Part shown: one piece after another, positions 16,233 to 24,745 of the stretch
Numbering within the stretch: position 1 is the first letter of the stretch
Layout of the letters: the number at the start of each line of letters is the position of its first letter
From: PALSA-894 sp963734185
GTDB taxonomy: Bacteria; Pseudomonadota; Alphaproteobacteria; Rhizobiales; Xanthobacteraceae
Assembly (NCBI GenBank): GCA_963734185.1
Contig: CAVTGA010000002.1
Span: 2,604,001 to 2,668,000, forward strand
DNA: 64,000 nt
Direction: 5' to 3'
Notes under the pieces: model-generated
Databases searched by the model: none
Told to the model about the DNA's origin: nothing
The model's input: only the letters and a program-made list of their open reading frames with translations
Made by a program: the position numbers and the translations under genes

Positions 16233-17032
16233 GTGTCGCCGACCGCATCGAGCCTCAGCGGACCGCCGGCGTGCTCTCCACCGACGCCCTGGCGCGCCTC
16301 GTTGCCGGGGTGGCGATCCTGGGCGCGTGGGAGATCGCGGTGCTGCTCTGGGCGCCGCCCTATATGGCGCGCCCGAGCGGTATCGCGCTGGCGATCCCGC
16401 GCGTGATCGCCGAACCGGCGTTCTGGGATGCGGCGCGCCTCACACTCGGCGCCGTGCTGCAGGGCCTCGCGATTGCGTTCGTGGCCGGCACGCTGGTCGG
16501 GCTTGCCATCGGCCGCATCCGGTCGGTCGATCGCATGCTCCAGGTCTATGTCAGCGCTTTCTTCGCCATGCCGATGGTGGCGATCCTGCCGCTGCTGACG
16601 CTGTGGTTCGGCTACAGCCCGGACGCGCGGCTTGCGACCGTGGTGTTCGCGGCGTTCTTTTCCGTCGTCGTCAACGTCGCCGACGGCGCGCGCGCGGTGC
16701 CGCAGGAATACCTGGAGGTGTCGCGCGCGTTCCGCGGCGGCGCGTGGTCGCGCATCGTCGAGGTGATCCTGCCGTCGTCGATCCCCTATCTGCTGGCCGG
16801 CTTGAGGCTCGCCGCCGGGCGCGCGCTGATCGGCGCCGTCGTCGCCGAGTTCTTCGCCGCCATTCCCGGTCTGGGTTATCTGATCCTGTTCCAGACCCGC
16901 ACCTTCAAGCACAACGAGGCCTTCGTCGCCGTGGCGGTGCTCGCGCTCGCCGGCGTATTGTTCGAGATCGCGTTGCGCCGCGCGACCACGAGATTCCTGC
17001 CGTGGTACCGGCGCGGCGAACCGGGGGCTTGA
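16229..17032 (+). CDS. ABC transporter permease (SsuC/TauC type)
   Basis: A 267-residue inner-membrane permease with about six membrane segments, for example LVAGVAILGAWEIAVLLW, GLAIAFVAGTLVGLAIG and AVAVLALAGVLFEIALR. The EAA loop appears as VPQEYLEVSRAFRGGAWSRIVEVILPSSIPYLLAGLRLAAGRALIGAVVAEFF. Its ATG overlaps the TGA of the first permease. Two permease genes in one NitT/TauT operon suggest a heterodimeric channel. The ATPase and binding protein are upstream and a hydrolase is downstream. Confidence 0.92.
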   Translation: MSVADRIEPQRTAGVLSTDALARLVAGVAILGAWEIAVLLWAPPYMARPSGIALAIPRVIAEPAFWDAARLTLGAVLQGLAIAFVAGTLVGLAIGRIRSVDRMLQVYVSAFFAMPMVAILPLLTLWFGYSPDARLATVVFAAFFSVVVNVADGARAVPQEYLEVSRAFRGGAWSRIVEVILPSSIPYLLAGLRLAAGRALIGAVVAEFFAAIPGLGYLILFQTRTFKHNEAFVAVAVLALAGVLFEIALRRATTRFLPWYRRGEPGA

Positions 17033-17035
17033 ATC

Positions 17036-18109
17036 GTGGACGCGCTGGTCAAGTCGGCGATCGCCCATTGGGGTCCGCGCTTCGTCGCGAATGGCGTGGC
17101 GCTGACCGACTTCGAGGAGGTCACGGCATCGATCGCCAAATGGGACGATTGGTGCCGCGCCTGGTCGGAGCGCGCCGCGCTGCACGAGCGGATGGGACGC
17201 GAGGCGCTGGCAAGCGGCAAGCACCTGAGCGCCGCCGATCATCTGCAGCGCGCCGGCGTCTACTATCACTTCGCCAAGTTCCTGTTCGTGCACGACGCGC
17301 CGCAGATGAAGGCCGCACACAGGCAGGCGGTCGAATGCCGGCGCCTCGCGCTGCCGCATCTCGATCCCCCGGGCGAGCGCGTCGCCATCCCGTACGAGGG
17401 CAAGGCGCTCTACGGCATCCTGCGCAAGCCCCCAAATCTTGCTGGAAGAAAGAGTGTCGCGCGACCGCCCGTCATGGTGATGGCGGTCGGCCTCGATTCG
17501 GCCAAGGAGGAGACCGAGGCCTACGAGCGGCCGTTCCTGGCGCGCGGCATCGCCACGCTCGTGTTCGACGGTCCCGGGCAGGGCGAGGGCGAGTATGATT
17601 TCGCCATCCGCGGCGACTACGAGGTCGCCGTGAAAGCCGTCGTCGACTATGTCGAGGGCCGCAGCGATCTCGATAGCGGCCGCATCGGTCTGTGGGGCGT
17701 CAGCCTCGGCGGCTACTATGCGCCGCGCGCGGCGGCATTCGAGCAGCGCATCAAGGCCTGCATCGCGCTCGGCGGTCCGTATCGGTGGGACGAGGCGTGG
17801 GACGGCTTGCCGGAGCTCACGCGCGAAGCGTTCCGCGTGCGCAGCCATTGCGCCACGCAGGATGAAGCCAAGCGCAAGGCTGCGACGCTGTCGCTCGACG
17901 GGCTCGCAGAGCGCATCACCTGCCCGATCTTCATCATGACCGGCAAGCTCGACCGGCTCATCCCATGGCAGCACGCCGAGCGGCTCGCGCGCGAGGTCAA
18001 AGGGCCGGTGGAGCTGATGATCGTTGAAGACGGCAATCACGTCGCCAACAACCGCGGTTATCGCTGGCGGCTGCAAAGCGCCGACTGGATGGCGGAGCGG
18101 CTGGCCTAG
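17036..18109 (+). CDS. Alpha/beta hydrolase with helical N-terminal domain
   Basis: A 357-residue protein. Residues 1-120 are mostly helical, with the KFLFVHDAPQMKAAHRQAVECRRLALPHLDPPGERVAIPYEGKALYGILR linker typical of the FrsA / 2,6-dihydropseudooxynicotine hydrolase group. A hydrolase domain follows, with nucleophile S223 (GVSLGGYY), an acid near residue 302 (TGKLDRLIP) and a histidine in VEDGNHVANN. That group hydrolyses C-C bonds in 1,3-diketone-like compounds, as in nicotine breakdown. GTG start, 3 bases after the permease stop. Its place in the transporter operon suggests it acts on the imported compound. Confidence 0.85.
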   Translation: MDALVKSAIAHWGPRFVANGVALTDFEEVTASIAKWDDWCRAWSERAALHERMGREALASGKHLSAADHLQRAGVYYHFAKFLFVHDAPQMKAAHRQAVECRRLALPHLDPPGERVAIPYEGKALYGILRKPPNLAGRKSVARPPVMVMAVGLDSAKEETEAYERPFLARGIATLVFDGPGQGEGEYDFAIRGDYEVAVKAVVDYVEGRSDLDSGRIGLWGVSLGGYYAPRAAAFEQRIKACIALGGPYRWDEAWDGLPELTREAFRVRSHCATQDEAKRKAATLSLDGLAERITCPIFIMTGKLDRLIPWQHAERLAREVKGPVELMIVEDGNHVANNRGYRWRLQSADWMAERLA

Positions 18110-18157
18110 AGCATGATCCCGAAAAGTGGACGCCGGTTTTCGGAAAAGATCATGCTC
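18109..18157. terminator. Palindromic intergenic element, copy 1
   Basis: Perfect 10-bp arms gagcatgatc (18109-18118) and gatcatgctc (18148-18157) flank a core that also pairs partly (gaaaagtgg with ccggttttcgg). The element sits exactly between the convergent hydrolase and RTX genes, where it can fold in RNA from either strand. A longer, inverted copy with the same arms lies at 36018-36090. I recall elements of this type from Bradyrhizobium relatives as dispersed repeats and probable terminators. Confidence 0.75.
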
Positions 18158-18172
18158 AAACAAGAAACCAGA

Positions 18173-21100
18173 CTAGCCGACGAGCTCCCACTGGTACACC
18201 GTGCGGTCGGCGAACAGGAACAGCTCCACGCCGGTGACGCTGTCGCTGCCGTCGGGCGCGCCGGCGCGGCGGTCCGTCACGGTGTAGGTTTGCGTCGCCG
18301 CGTCGAACGTGACCGCGTAGTCGAGGCGCGCGCCGGAGAATACCGCGGCGTCGGTGCCCTCGTCGCCCGCGAGCCGGTCGTCGCCGGCCCCGCCCTCCAT
18401 CGTGTCGCCGCCGCCGCCGCCGTAGAGCAGGTTGGCGCTCTCGTTGCCGACGATCCAGTTGTCGAGCGCGTTGCCGACGCCGTTGACCGCGCCGGCCCCG
18501 GCGCCGAGCGCCAGGTACTCGATGTCGTTGCCGAGCGTGAAGCTCACCCAGGAATGCACCAGGTCGCGGCCCTCGCCCGGCCGCTCGATCGCCCAATCTC
18601 CGGAATTCTCGACGTGGTAATAGTCGTCGCCGCCCCCGCCCTCCATCGTGTCGCCGCCGCTGCCGCCGTAGAGGAGGTTGGCGCTCTCGTTGCCGCCGAT
18701 CCAGTTGTCGAGCGCGTTGCCGACGCCGTTGATGGCGCCGGCCCCGGCGCCGAGCGACAGCAACTCGATGTCGGCGCCGAGCGTGAAGTTCACCCAGGAA
18801 TGCACCAGGTCGCGGCCTTCGCCCGGCCGCTCGATCACCCAATCTCCGGAATTCTCGACGTGGTAATAGTCGTCGCCGGCTCCGCCCTCCATCGTGTCGC
18901 CGCCGCCGCCGCCATAGAGGTTGTTGGCGCTCTCGTTGCCGCCGATCCAGTTGTCGAGCGCGTTGCCGACGCCGTTGATCGCCCCGGCCCCGGCGCCGAG
19001 CGCCAGGTACTCGATGTTGGCGCCGAGCGTGAAGTTCACCCAGGAATGCACCAGGTCGGTGCCTTCGCCCGGCCGCTCGATCGCCCAATCTCCGGAATTC
19101 TCGACGTGGTAATAGTCGTCGCCGGCCCCGCCCTCCATCGTGTCGCCGCCGCCGCCGCCATAGAGGTTGTTGGCGCTCTCGTTGCCGCCGATCCAGTTGT
19201 CGAGCCCGTTGCCGACGCCGTTGATGGCGCCGGCGCCGGCGCCGAGCGCCAGGACCTCGATGTCGTCGCCGAGCGTGAAGTTCACCCAGGAATGCACCAG
19301 GTCGCGGCCCTCGCCCGGCCGCTCGATCGCCCAATCTCCGGAATTCTCGACGTGGTAATAGTCGTCGCCGGCCCCGCCCTCCATCGTGTCGCCGCCGCCG
19401 CCGCCGTAGAGGAGGTTGGCGCTCTCGTTGCCGCCGATCCAGTTGTCGAGCGCGTTGCCGACGCCGTTGATTGCCCCGGCGCCCTCCAGCAGCAGCAGGA
19501 TCTCGGCGTTGGCGCCGAGCGTGTAGCTCACCGTCGTCCGCACCCAGTCGATGCCCTCATCCGGCAGCTCCACCACCTGGTCGCCCGGGTTGTCGACGTA
19601 GTAGCGGTCGACGCCGGCGCCGCCGATCAGGATGTCGGCCCCGCCGAGCCCGTCGAGCCCGTTGTCGCCGGCGTTTCCGGTGATGGTGTTGGCGAGGCCG
19701 TTGCCGACCCCGTCGACCGCGCTGCCGAGCAGCAGCAGCGCTTCGACCTCGGCGGCGAGACCGTAGCTGAAAGTGGAGCGCACCGTGTCGTAGCCCGCGC
19801 CGCCGTGCTCGATGACCATGTCGCCTGGATTGTCGACATGGTAGGTGTCGTCGCCCGCACCGCCCGCCATCACGTCGGCCCCGGCGAGGCCGTCGAGCCC
19901 GTTGGCGCTCTCGTTGCCGGTCAGCGTGTTGTTCATTGCATTGCCGACGCCGGTGATCGCGCCGGCGCCCGTCACCAGCAGCAGGTTCTCGATATCGACC
20001 TCGGCGAGCCGATAGCTGATCGAGACGCGCGCGGTGTCGTTGCCGTGGTGGGCGTGCTCGATGATCGAGTCGCCGGGATTGTCGATATGGTAGGTGTCGT
20101 CGCCGGCGCCGCCTGCCATCACGTCGGCCCCGGCGAGGCCGTCGAGCCCGTTGGCGCTCTCGTTGCCGGTCAGCGTATTGTTCATTGCATTGCCGATGCC
20201 GTCGATCGCGCCGGCGCCCGTCACCAGCACCAGGTTCTCGATATCGACCTCGGCGAGCCGATAGCTGACCGAGACGCGCGCGGTGTCGTTGCCGTGGTGG
20301 GCGTGCTCGATGATCGAGTCGCCTGGATTGTCGATATGGTAGGTGTCGTCGCCGCCGCCGCCGACCAGGGTGTCGGCGCCGCCCTCGCCGTAGAGGTTGT
20401 TGGCGCTCTCGTTGCCCTCGATCCAGTTGTCGAGCGCGTTGCCCCAGCCGCTGATCGCGCCGGCGCCGGGGCCGAGCGCCAGCACCTCGATCTCCGCGCC
20501 GAGCGTGAAGCTCGCCCAGGCGTGCACCGCGTCGCGGCCTTCGCCCGGCCGCTCGATCGCCCGGTCGGCGGAATTCTCGATCAGGTAATAGTCGTCGCCG
20601 GCGCCGCCGACCAGGGTGTCGGCGCCGCCCTCGCCGTATAGGTTGTTGGCGCTCTCGTTGCCCTCGATCCAGTTGTCGAGCGCGTTGCCCCAGCCGCTGA
20701 TCGCGCCGGCGCCGGCGGCGAGGGTCAGGTTCTCGACGCCGTTGCCGAGCGCGTAGGAGAGCGCGGCGCGCACCGTGTCGTTGCCCCCGCCCGCCTCGTT
20801 GACCACGTCGCCCGGACTGTCGACGACGTAGCTGTCGTCGCCCGAGGCTCCGCTCATGATGTCGGCGCCGGCGCCGCCGTCGAGCCGGTCGTTGCCGGGC
20901 CCGGCGTCGAAGTGGTCGTTGCCGGCGCCGCCGAAGAAGGTGTCGTGGCCGTCGTCGCCGAAGAACCAATCCTCGCCGTCCGAGCCGAGGAACTGGTCCT
21001 GGCCGGCATTGCCGTGGAAATTCGTGCCGCTGCCGTCGCCGCGGATGACGTTGTCGGCCTCGCCGTAGGCGGCGAGCATCGTCCCGTCGTCGTAGTACCA

Positions 21101-24100
21101 GGTGGTGGAAACGGTCTGGCCCCACACGTTGGTGTCGGTGACCACCGAGGTCCACGGCTGGCTGTTGTTGCCGTCGAGCCAGAAGTGGCGGATGCCGCCG
21201 CCATCGAGCGCGGCGTACTCCTCGACCACGCCGGTGACCCCGGCCAGCGTCCACGCCTCGGCGCCGGACCGCCAGAGCTCGTCGGCAAAGTGGAACCAGT
21301 CGATGCTGCTGCGCGAGAGGAAGAAGTCCTTCACCGTCGCGATGACGGGAGACGCGGCGGGAACCTCGCTGACGATATCGAGATCGGTGCCGTTGCGCGC
21401 GAACGACACCTGGTCGCGGTTGTGGGTGCGCAGCCAGATGGTGTCGGTCTGCCCCGATTGCCCCAACGCCGGCGCGACGATGATCTTGCGCCGGTCGGCG
21501 ACGTCGATCACCACCGTATCGCTGCCCTCGCCACCGACCAGCGTGTCGAAACCGGTCCAGCCCGCCAGCACGTCGTTGCCGCGCCCGCCGACGACCAGGT
21601 CGTCGCCGCCGCCGCCGAGCAGCGTGTCGTCGCCCTCGCCGCCATGGAGCCAGTCGTGGCCTTCGCGGCCGTCGATGCTGTCGTTGCCGGCGCCGCCGTC
21701 GATCAGGTCGGTGCCGTTGGAGCCGCCGATCGTGTCGGCGCCCGCCCCGCCGGCCGCATGGATCGCGCTGCGGATCGGCTGGTCGGCGAGATGGATCGAG
21801 TCGTCGCCCGCCGTGCCGGCGACGTCGTGCGTCGCGCCGGTCCCGAACGCGTTGTCGCGCCGCCATTCGGCGCCGCTCTCGTGGCGCAGGACGAGCGTGT
21901 CCGGCTGCGCGCCGTCGAAGCTCGGCGCGAAATCGAGCCGCTGGTAGAGTCCGGCGTCGCCGAGCTGCGCCGCGATGCCGTGCTGGAAATCCTGGGCCGA
22001 GGGGGTGTCGAGGTTGAGCTCGCGCGCCTTCAGCAGCGTGAGCACCCAGCCGGCGGTGAACGCGCTCTCCGGCTGCGCCGCCATCAGCGCGTTGATCACC
22101 GCGGTGTTGTCCAGGTAGGTGCGGTAGTCGCGCGCCACCATCAGCTCGGCCGCGAGCGCCGAGGCGTTCGCCGCGCTCGAGCGCTCGAACGCGCGTCGGC
22201 TCAGCACGTCGCCGCCGACGATGTCGATCTTCTTGACCAGCTCCATCGCGCCGGGGTCGACCAGCGGCATCAGGTCATCGGGCGAGTCGGCGTTCACCAC
22301 CTGCGCCACCGAGGTGTTCTCGCTGCGGGTGAGCCAGAAGGTGCGGCCGTCCTGGTTCATGCGCAGCCCGGCCGAGGAGTAGCCGGTGTCGATGCGCCCG
22401 CCGGTCAGGTTGACCAGTTCGTAGGCGGTGATGATCTGGTGGCGGGCCATGACATCAAGCCACTGGAAGCTGCCGCCGTGGTCCTGCCAGCGTCCGACGA
22501 TGTCGAACTGCCCCTCGGCGGTGAGCTCGATGCGCCCGCCCGACTCCGGATCGTTGCCGAACTGCGCCCCGAGCTGGCCGCCGATCACCCCGCCCACGAA
22601 CGAGCCGATGAAGCTGCCGATCGGTCCCGCGATGGTCGAGCCGATGAACGCCCCGACCGAGGAGCCGATCTGCTGGCCGAGCGCGCCCTCCTGCGAGCTC
22701 GGCGCCGCCACCGCCGCCGCCAGATAGCTCCCGAAATGGGCCCCGATCGCTCCCGCCATGTTGGTGAAGAACGAGCCGGAGGCGAAGCCGTCGAACATCG
22801 TGTAGGCGAGGCCGGCCGCATCGGTGCCGTGCACCACCACGTTGAAGGCGTTGGTGACCAGCTGCTGCGTGATCGAGGTGCCGACCGTGGTGAACACCGC
22901 CCCGCCCAGCCCATCGAGGTTGAGCTGCTTGGCGAGCTCGGCGATCAGCGGCGAGACCAGCTGCGCCACCAGGTTGCCGGCGAGGTTGCCGCTGAAGCTG
23001 CCGTGCGCCTCCAGCGCGCCGTTCACCGCCGTGTCGAGCAGCGCCGGCTGCCCGCCGCTGCCCGAGGGGGGCGCCAGCAGCGAGACCGGCGTGCCGTATT
23101 GCAGCAGGTTGCCGACCTCGCGCCCGACCGTGCCGAGCAGCGTCCCGGCCGCGACCTTGGCGAACGTGTTGCCGCCGAGCCGGCTGCCGAGCTGCGAGCC
23201 GAGCAAGCTCCCGATCGACCCGAGGTCGACGCCGACGCCGTTGACCTGCGCGGCGCTCACCGTGCCGTTGTCGGCGATCTCGATGCTGTAGTTGATCCCG
23301 CCGGCGGTGTCGTAGCCGGTGATCCGGCTGTCCCAGCCGAATTGATGGAACGCGTCGAAGTCGCGGCTGACTGACGCGCCGCCCGTCTCGAACTCGGTGA
23401 TGCGTGTGATGCGGTCGGCGGTAATGGTCGAGGTGGAAAAGCCCAGTTCACTAACCGACGTGACGATCTTATTATGAAGAAGGTCAAAGGCTGGCCCGGT
23501 GTAACGCTCATCGCCCAGAGCAGGGACATAATCGCCGTAGGCCGTGATGCGACCATCGGCAATCGCGCCCATCATCAGCGCGACGTCCTGCTGCGACCCG
23601 GAGAACGCATGCCCGATCTTCTGCTGAAACTCTGTGGCGGCGGCGACGAGCGTAAAGGTGCTGTCGTTGTGCACGCGCACGCCACCCGCAACATATGTAT
23701 GCAGCCCCTCGACTTCGAAGTTGTAGGTCTTCCAGCCTCTTTTCACTTCCGGTCGCAGGGCCGTGTTGCCGACTGACGCATACTCGATGACTTCATCCTG
23801 CTCATATAGATGCGCAGTCTCGACGGAATAGATTATGCGCTCCGCCGTTACCAAGATGATCGATCCATCCGCACGCACGATGCAGCCGTCGTCGGCGATA
23901 ATTTCGTCAATGCGACGGAAGTCGCCCTGCGCGGCCAGGAAGCGATGGCCCGGTGTCACGATCAGGTGCTGGTGGCAGTCATCGAAGGTGAGCTTAAGCC
24001 ATTCTGTCGTAACCCCTGTCAGCATCCGCACGACGCGCCGGGCGACGAGAGGACGATCGGTGGCATTCGCACCGCCGTCAAAGGCTAGGACGACGTCGCC

Positions 24101-24718
24101 TGGCCGAACATCTTGGATCGGTCGTTCGGACCCATCCGCACATCGTATCAATGTGTTTCTTGCAAAGCAGTGCGGCAAGAATACCTCATTGAAGGGGTCT
24201 ATCCTTGACGCATTATCCAGCGTTACGATGGTACGCCCGCGCTCCTCCTCGGGAACGCCCGCAAGTATTTGCTCGCGATCCGTGGTAAGTGCGCCACGAA
24301 GCCACGCACCAAATAAGTTTTGAGTATGGGTCTCAAGAAATTGAGCCGCATTGACCAGCTTGATCCACAAGTAACTATTACTATCCCTATTTCCTATACC
24401 GAATCTGTATTCTACACCTTCATGGTCTAGAATTACGTTGGACCCTGTACCGGGAACGAGAGGAGGAAACGTGTTGAGCGGCGCAAACTGCATGTTCGGC
24501 ACAACGCTAGGGGAGTTGGGCGAGTCGTTGATGTTGAAGGCACCATGGCTCATTGCCGAGCCTGCTGTGAGTCTCATGGTGACGAAATCAAATTTGAGGG
24601 TGCTGTACACGCTTCCGTCCGTGAACGGACCGCCGAATCGAGCTCCCACACCGAAGTTGAGTGAAGGATAGGTCGGAACCCACACCACCAACGGATTGCT
24701 CAGAATTGGGTCGGACAT
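18173..24718 (-). CDS. Giant RTX-type calcium-binding protein with Hint (intein-like) domain
   Basis: A 2181-residue predicted secreted protein without a classical signal peptide, as expected for type I secretion. Residues 1-180 are unassigned. A Hint domain follows at about 184-351 (C184, TPGH near 255-258, terminal HN at 350-351). Residues 500-725 are rich in glycine-zipper segments (SFIGSFVGGVIGGQLGAQFG). RTX nonapeptides (GGxGxDxxx) start at about 985-1070 and resume near 1230. Nine tandem units of about 82 residues fill about 1338-2075, each with GGAGDDYYHVENSGDW-like calcium motifs. The last 60 residues (FDAATQTYTVTDRR...GVELFLFADRTVY) resemble the C-terminal ends of type I substrates. 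No T1SS genes are adjacent. Base composition drops in the first 1.3 kb of the gene. Adhesin, hydrolase or toxin carrier remain possible. Confidence 0.85.
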   Translation of the reverse strand: MSDPILSNPLVVWVPTYPSLNFGVGARFGGPFTDGSVYSTLKFDFVTMRLTAGSAMSHGAFNINDSPNSPSVVPNMQFAPLNTFPPLVPGTGSNVILDHEGVEYRFGIGNRDSNSYLWIKLVNAAQFLETHTQNLFGAWLRGALTTDREQILAGVPEEERGRTIVTLDNASRIDPFNEVFLPHCFARNTLIRCADGSERPIQDVRPGDVVLAFDGGANATDRPLVARRVVRMLTGVTTEWLKLTFDDCHQHLIVTPGHRFLAAQGDFRRIDEIIADDGCIVRADGSIILVTAERIIYSVETAHLYEQDEVIEYASVGNTALRPEVKRGWKTYNFEVEGLHTYVAGGVRVHNDSTFTLVAAATEFQQKIGHAFSGSQQDVALMMGAIADGRITAYGDYVPALGDERYTGPAFDLLHNKIVTSVSELGFSTSTITADRITRITEFETGGASVSRDFDAFHQFGWDSRITGYDTAGGINYSIEIADNGTVSAAQVNGVGVDLGSIGSLLGSQLGSRLGGNTFAKVAAGTLLGTVGREVGNLLQYGTPVSLLAPPSGSGGQPALLDTAVNGALEAHGSFSGNLAGNLVAQLVSPLIAELAKQLNLDGLGGAVFTTVGTSITQQLVTNAFNVVVHGTDAAGLAYTMFDGFASGSFFTNMAGAIGAHFGSYLAAAVAAPSSQEGALGQQIGSSVGAFIGSTIAGPIGSFIGSFVGGVIGGQLGAQFGNDPESGGRIELTAEGQFDIVGRWQDHGGSFQWLDVMARHQIITAYELVNLTGGRIDTGYSSAGLRMNQDGRTFWLTRSENTSVAQVVNADSPDDLMPLVDPGAMELVKKIDIVGGDVLSRRAFERSSAANASALAAELMVARDYRTYLDNTAVINALMAAQPESAFTAGWVLTLLKARELNLDTPSAQDFQHGIAAQLGDAGLYQRLDFAPSFDGAQPDTLVLRHESGAEWRRDNAFGTGATHDVAGTAGDDSIHLADQPIRSAIHAAGGAGADTIGGSNGTDLIDGGAGNDSIDGREGHDWLHGGEGDDTLLGGGGDDLVVGGRGNDVLAGWTGFDTLVGGEGSDTVVIDVADRRKIIVAPALGQSGQTDTIWLRTHNRDQVSFARNGTDLDIVSEVPAASPVIATVKDFFLSRSSIDWFHFADELWRSGAEAWTLAGVTGVVEEYAALDGGGIRHFWLDGNNSQPWTSVVTDTNVWGQTVSTTWYYDDGTMLAAYGEADNVIRGDGSGTNFHGNAGQDQFLGSDGEDWFFGDDGHDTFFGGAGNDHFDAGPGNDRLDGGAGADIMSGASGDDSYVVDSPGDVVNEAGGGNDTVRAALSYALGNGVENLTLAAGAGAISGWGNALDNWIEGNESANNLYGEGGADTLVGGAGDDYYLIENSADRAIERPGEGRDAVHAWASFTLGAEIEVLALGPGAGAISGWGNALDNWIEGNESANNLYGEGGADTLVGGGGDDTYHIDNPGDSIIEHAHHGNDTARVSVSYRLAEVDIENLVLVTGAGAIDGIGNAMNNTLTGNESANGLDGLAGADVMAGGAGDDTYHIDNPGDSIIEHAHHGNDTARVSISYRLAEVDIENLLLVTGAGAITGVGNAMNNTLTGNESANGLDGLAGADVMAGGAGDDTYHVDNPGDMVIEHGGAGYDTVRSTFSYGLAAEVEALLLLGSAVDGVGNGLANTITGNAGDNGLDGLGGADILIGGAGVDRYYVDNPGDQVVELPDEGIDWVRTTVSYTLGANAEILLLLEGAGAINGVGNALDNWIGGNESANLLYGGGGGDTMEGGAGDDYYHVENSGDWAIERPGEGRDLVHSWVNFTLGDDIEVLALGAGAGAINGVGNGLDNWIGGNESANNLYGGGGGDTMEGGAGDDYYHVENSGDWAIERPGEGTDLVHSWVNFTLGANIEYLALGAGAGAINGVGNALDNWIGGNESANNLYGGGGGDTMEGGAGDDYYHVENSGDWVIERPGEGRDLVHSWVNFTLGADIELLSLGAGAGAINGVGNALDNWIGGNESANLLYGGSGGDTMEGGGGDDYYHVENSGDWAIERPGEGRDLVHSWVSFTLGNDIEYLALGAGAGAVNGVGNALDNWIVGNESANLLYGGGGGDTMEGGAGDDRLAGDEGTDAAVFSGARLDYAVTFDAATQTYTVTDRRAGAPDGSDSVTGVELFLFADRTVYQWELVG
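18494..20707 (-). repeat. Nine tandem RTX units of about 246 bp
   Basis: The 3' part of the giant gene is built of nine units of 81-83 codons, each starting like GAINGVGNALDNWIGGNES and carrying two or three calcium-binding nonapeptides. The four units nearest the 3' end (18494-19477) are almost identical. The five before them (19478-20707) are more diverged and fall into two subtypes (NNLYGEGGADTLVGG and NGLDGLAGADVMAGG). A partial tenth unit follows. The gradient suggests recent expansion at the 3' end by unequal recombination. Confidence 0.9.
23666..24169 (-). other. Hint / bacterial intein-like autoprocessing domain within the RTX protein
   Basis: Residues 184-351 run from CFARNTLIRCADGSERPIQ to GLHTYVAGGVRVHN. 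The N-terminal cysteine follows a His (PHC). The block-B threonine and histidine are in TPGH, and the C-terminal His-Asn is followed by Asp rather than Cys, Ser or Thr. That pattern fits bacterial intein-like domains, which cleave rather than splice. Cleavage at HN would separate the first 350 residues from the 1830-residue RTX part. The residues are seen; the activity is inferred. Confidence 0.75.
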
Positions 24719-24745
24719 TGGTAGCCCCTCTGCGTCTCGCGCCTA

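Noticed and set aside
15431..17032. A single 533-residue fused double permease
   Set aside because: The central stretch (GHRARARRHGGGGILPL...) is out-of-frame sequence; the frameshift merely joins the first permease to the second.
18113..20641. Long open frame on the plus strand opposite the RTX repeats
   Set aside because: Its repetitive VERVADAVD-type product mirrors the antisense of the RTX units; high GC and repeats keep the frame open. No start signal or family fits.
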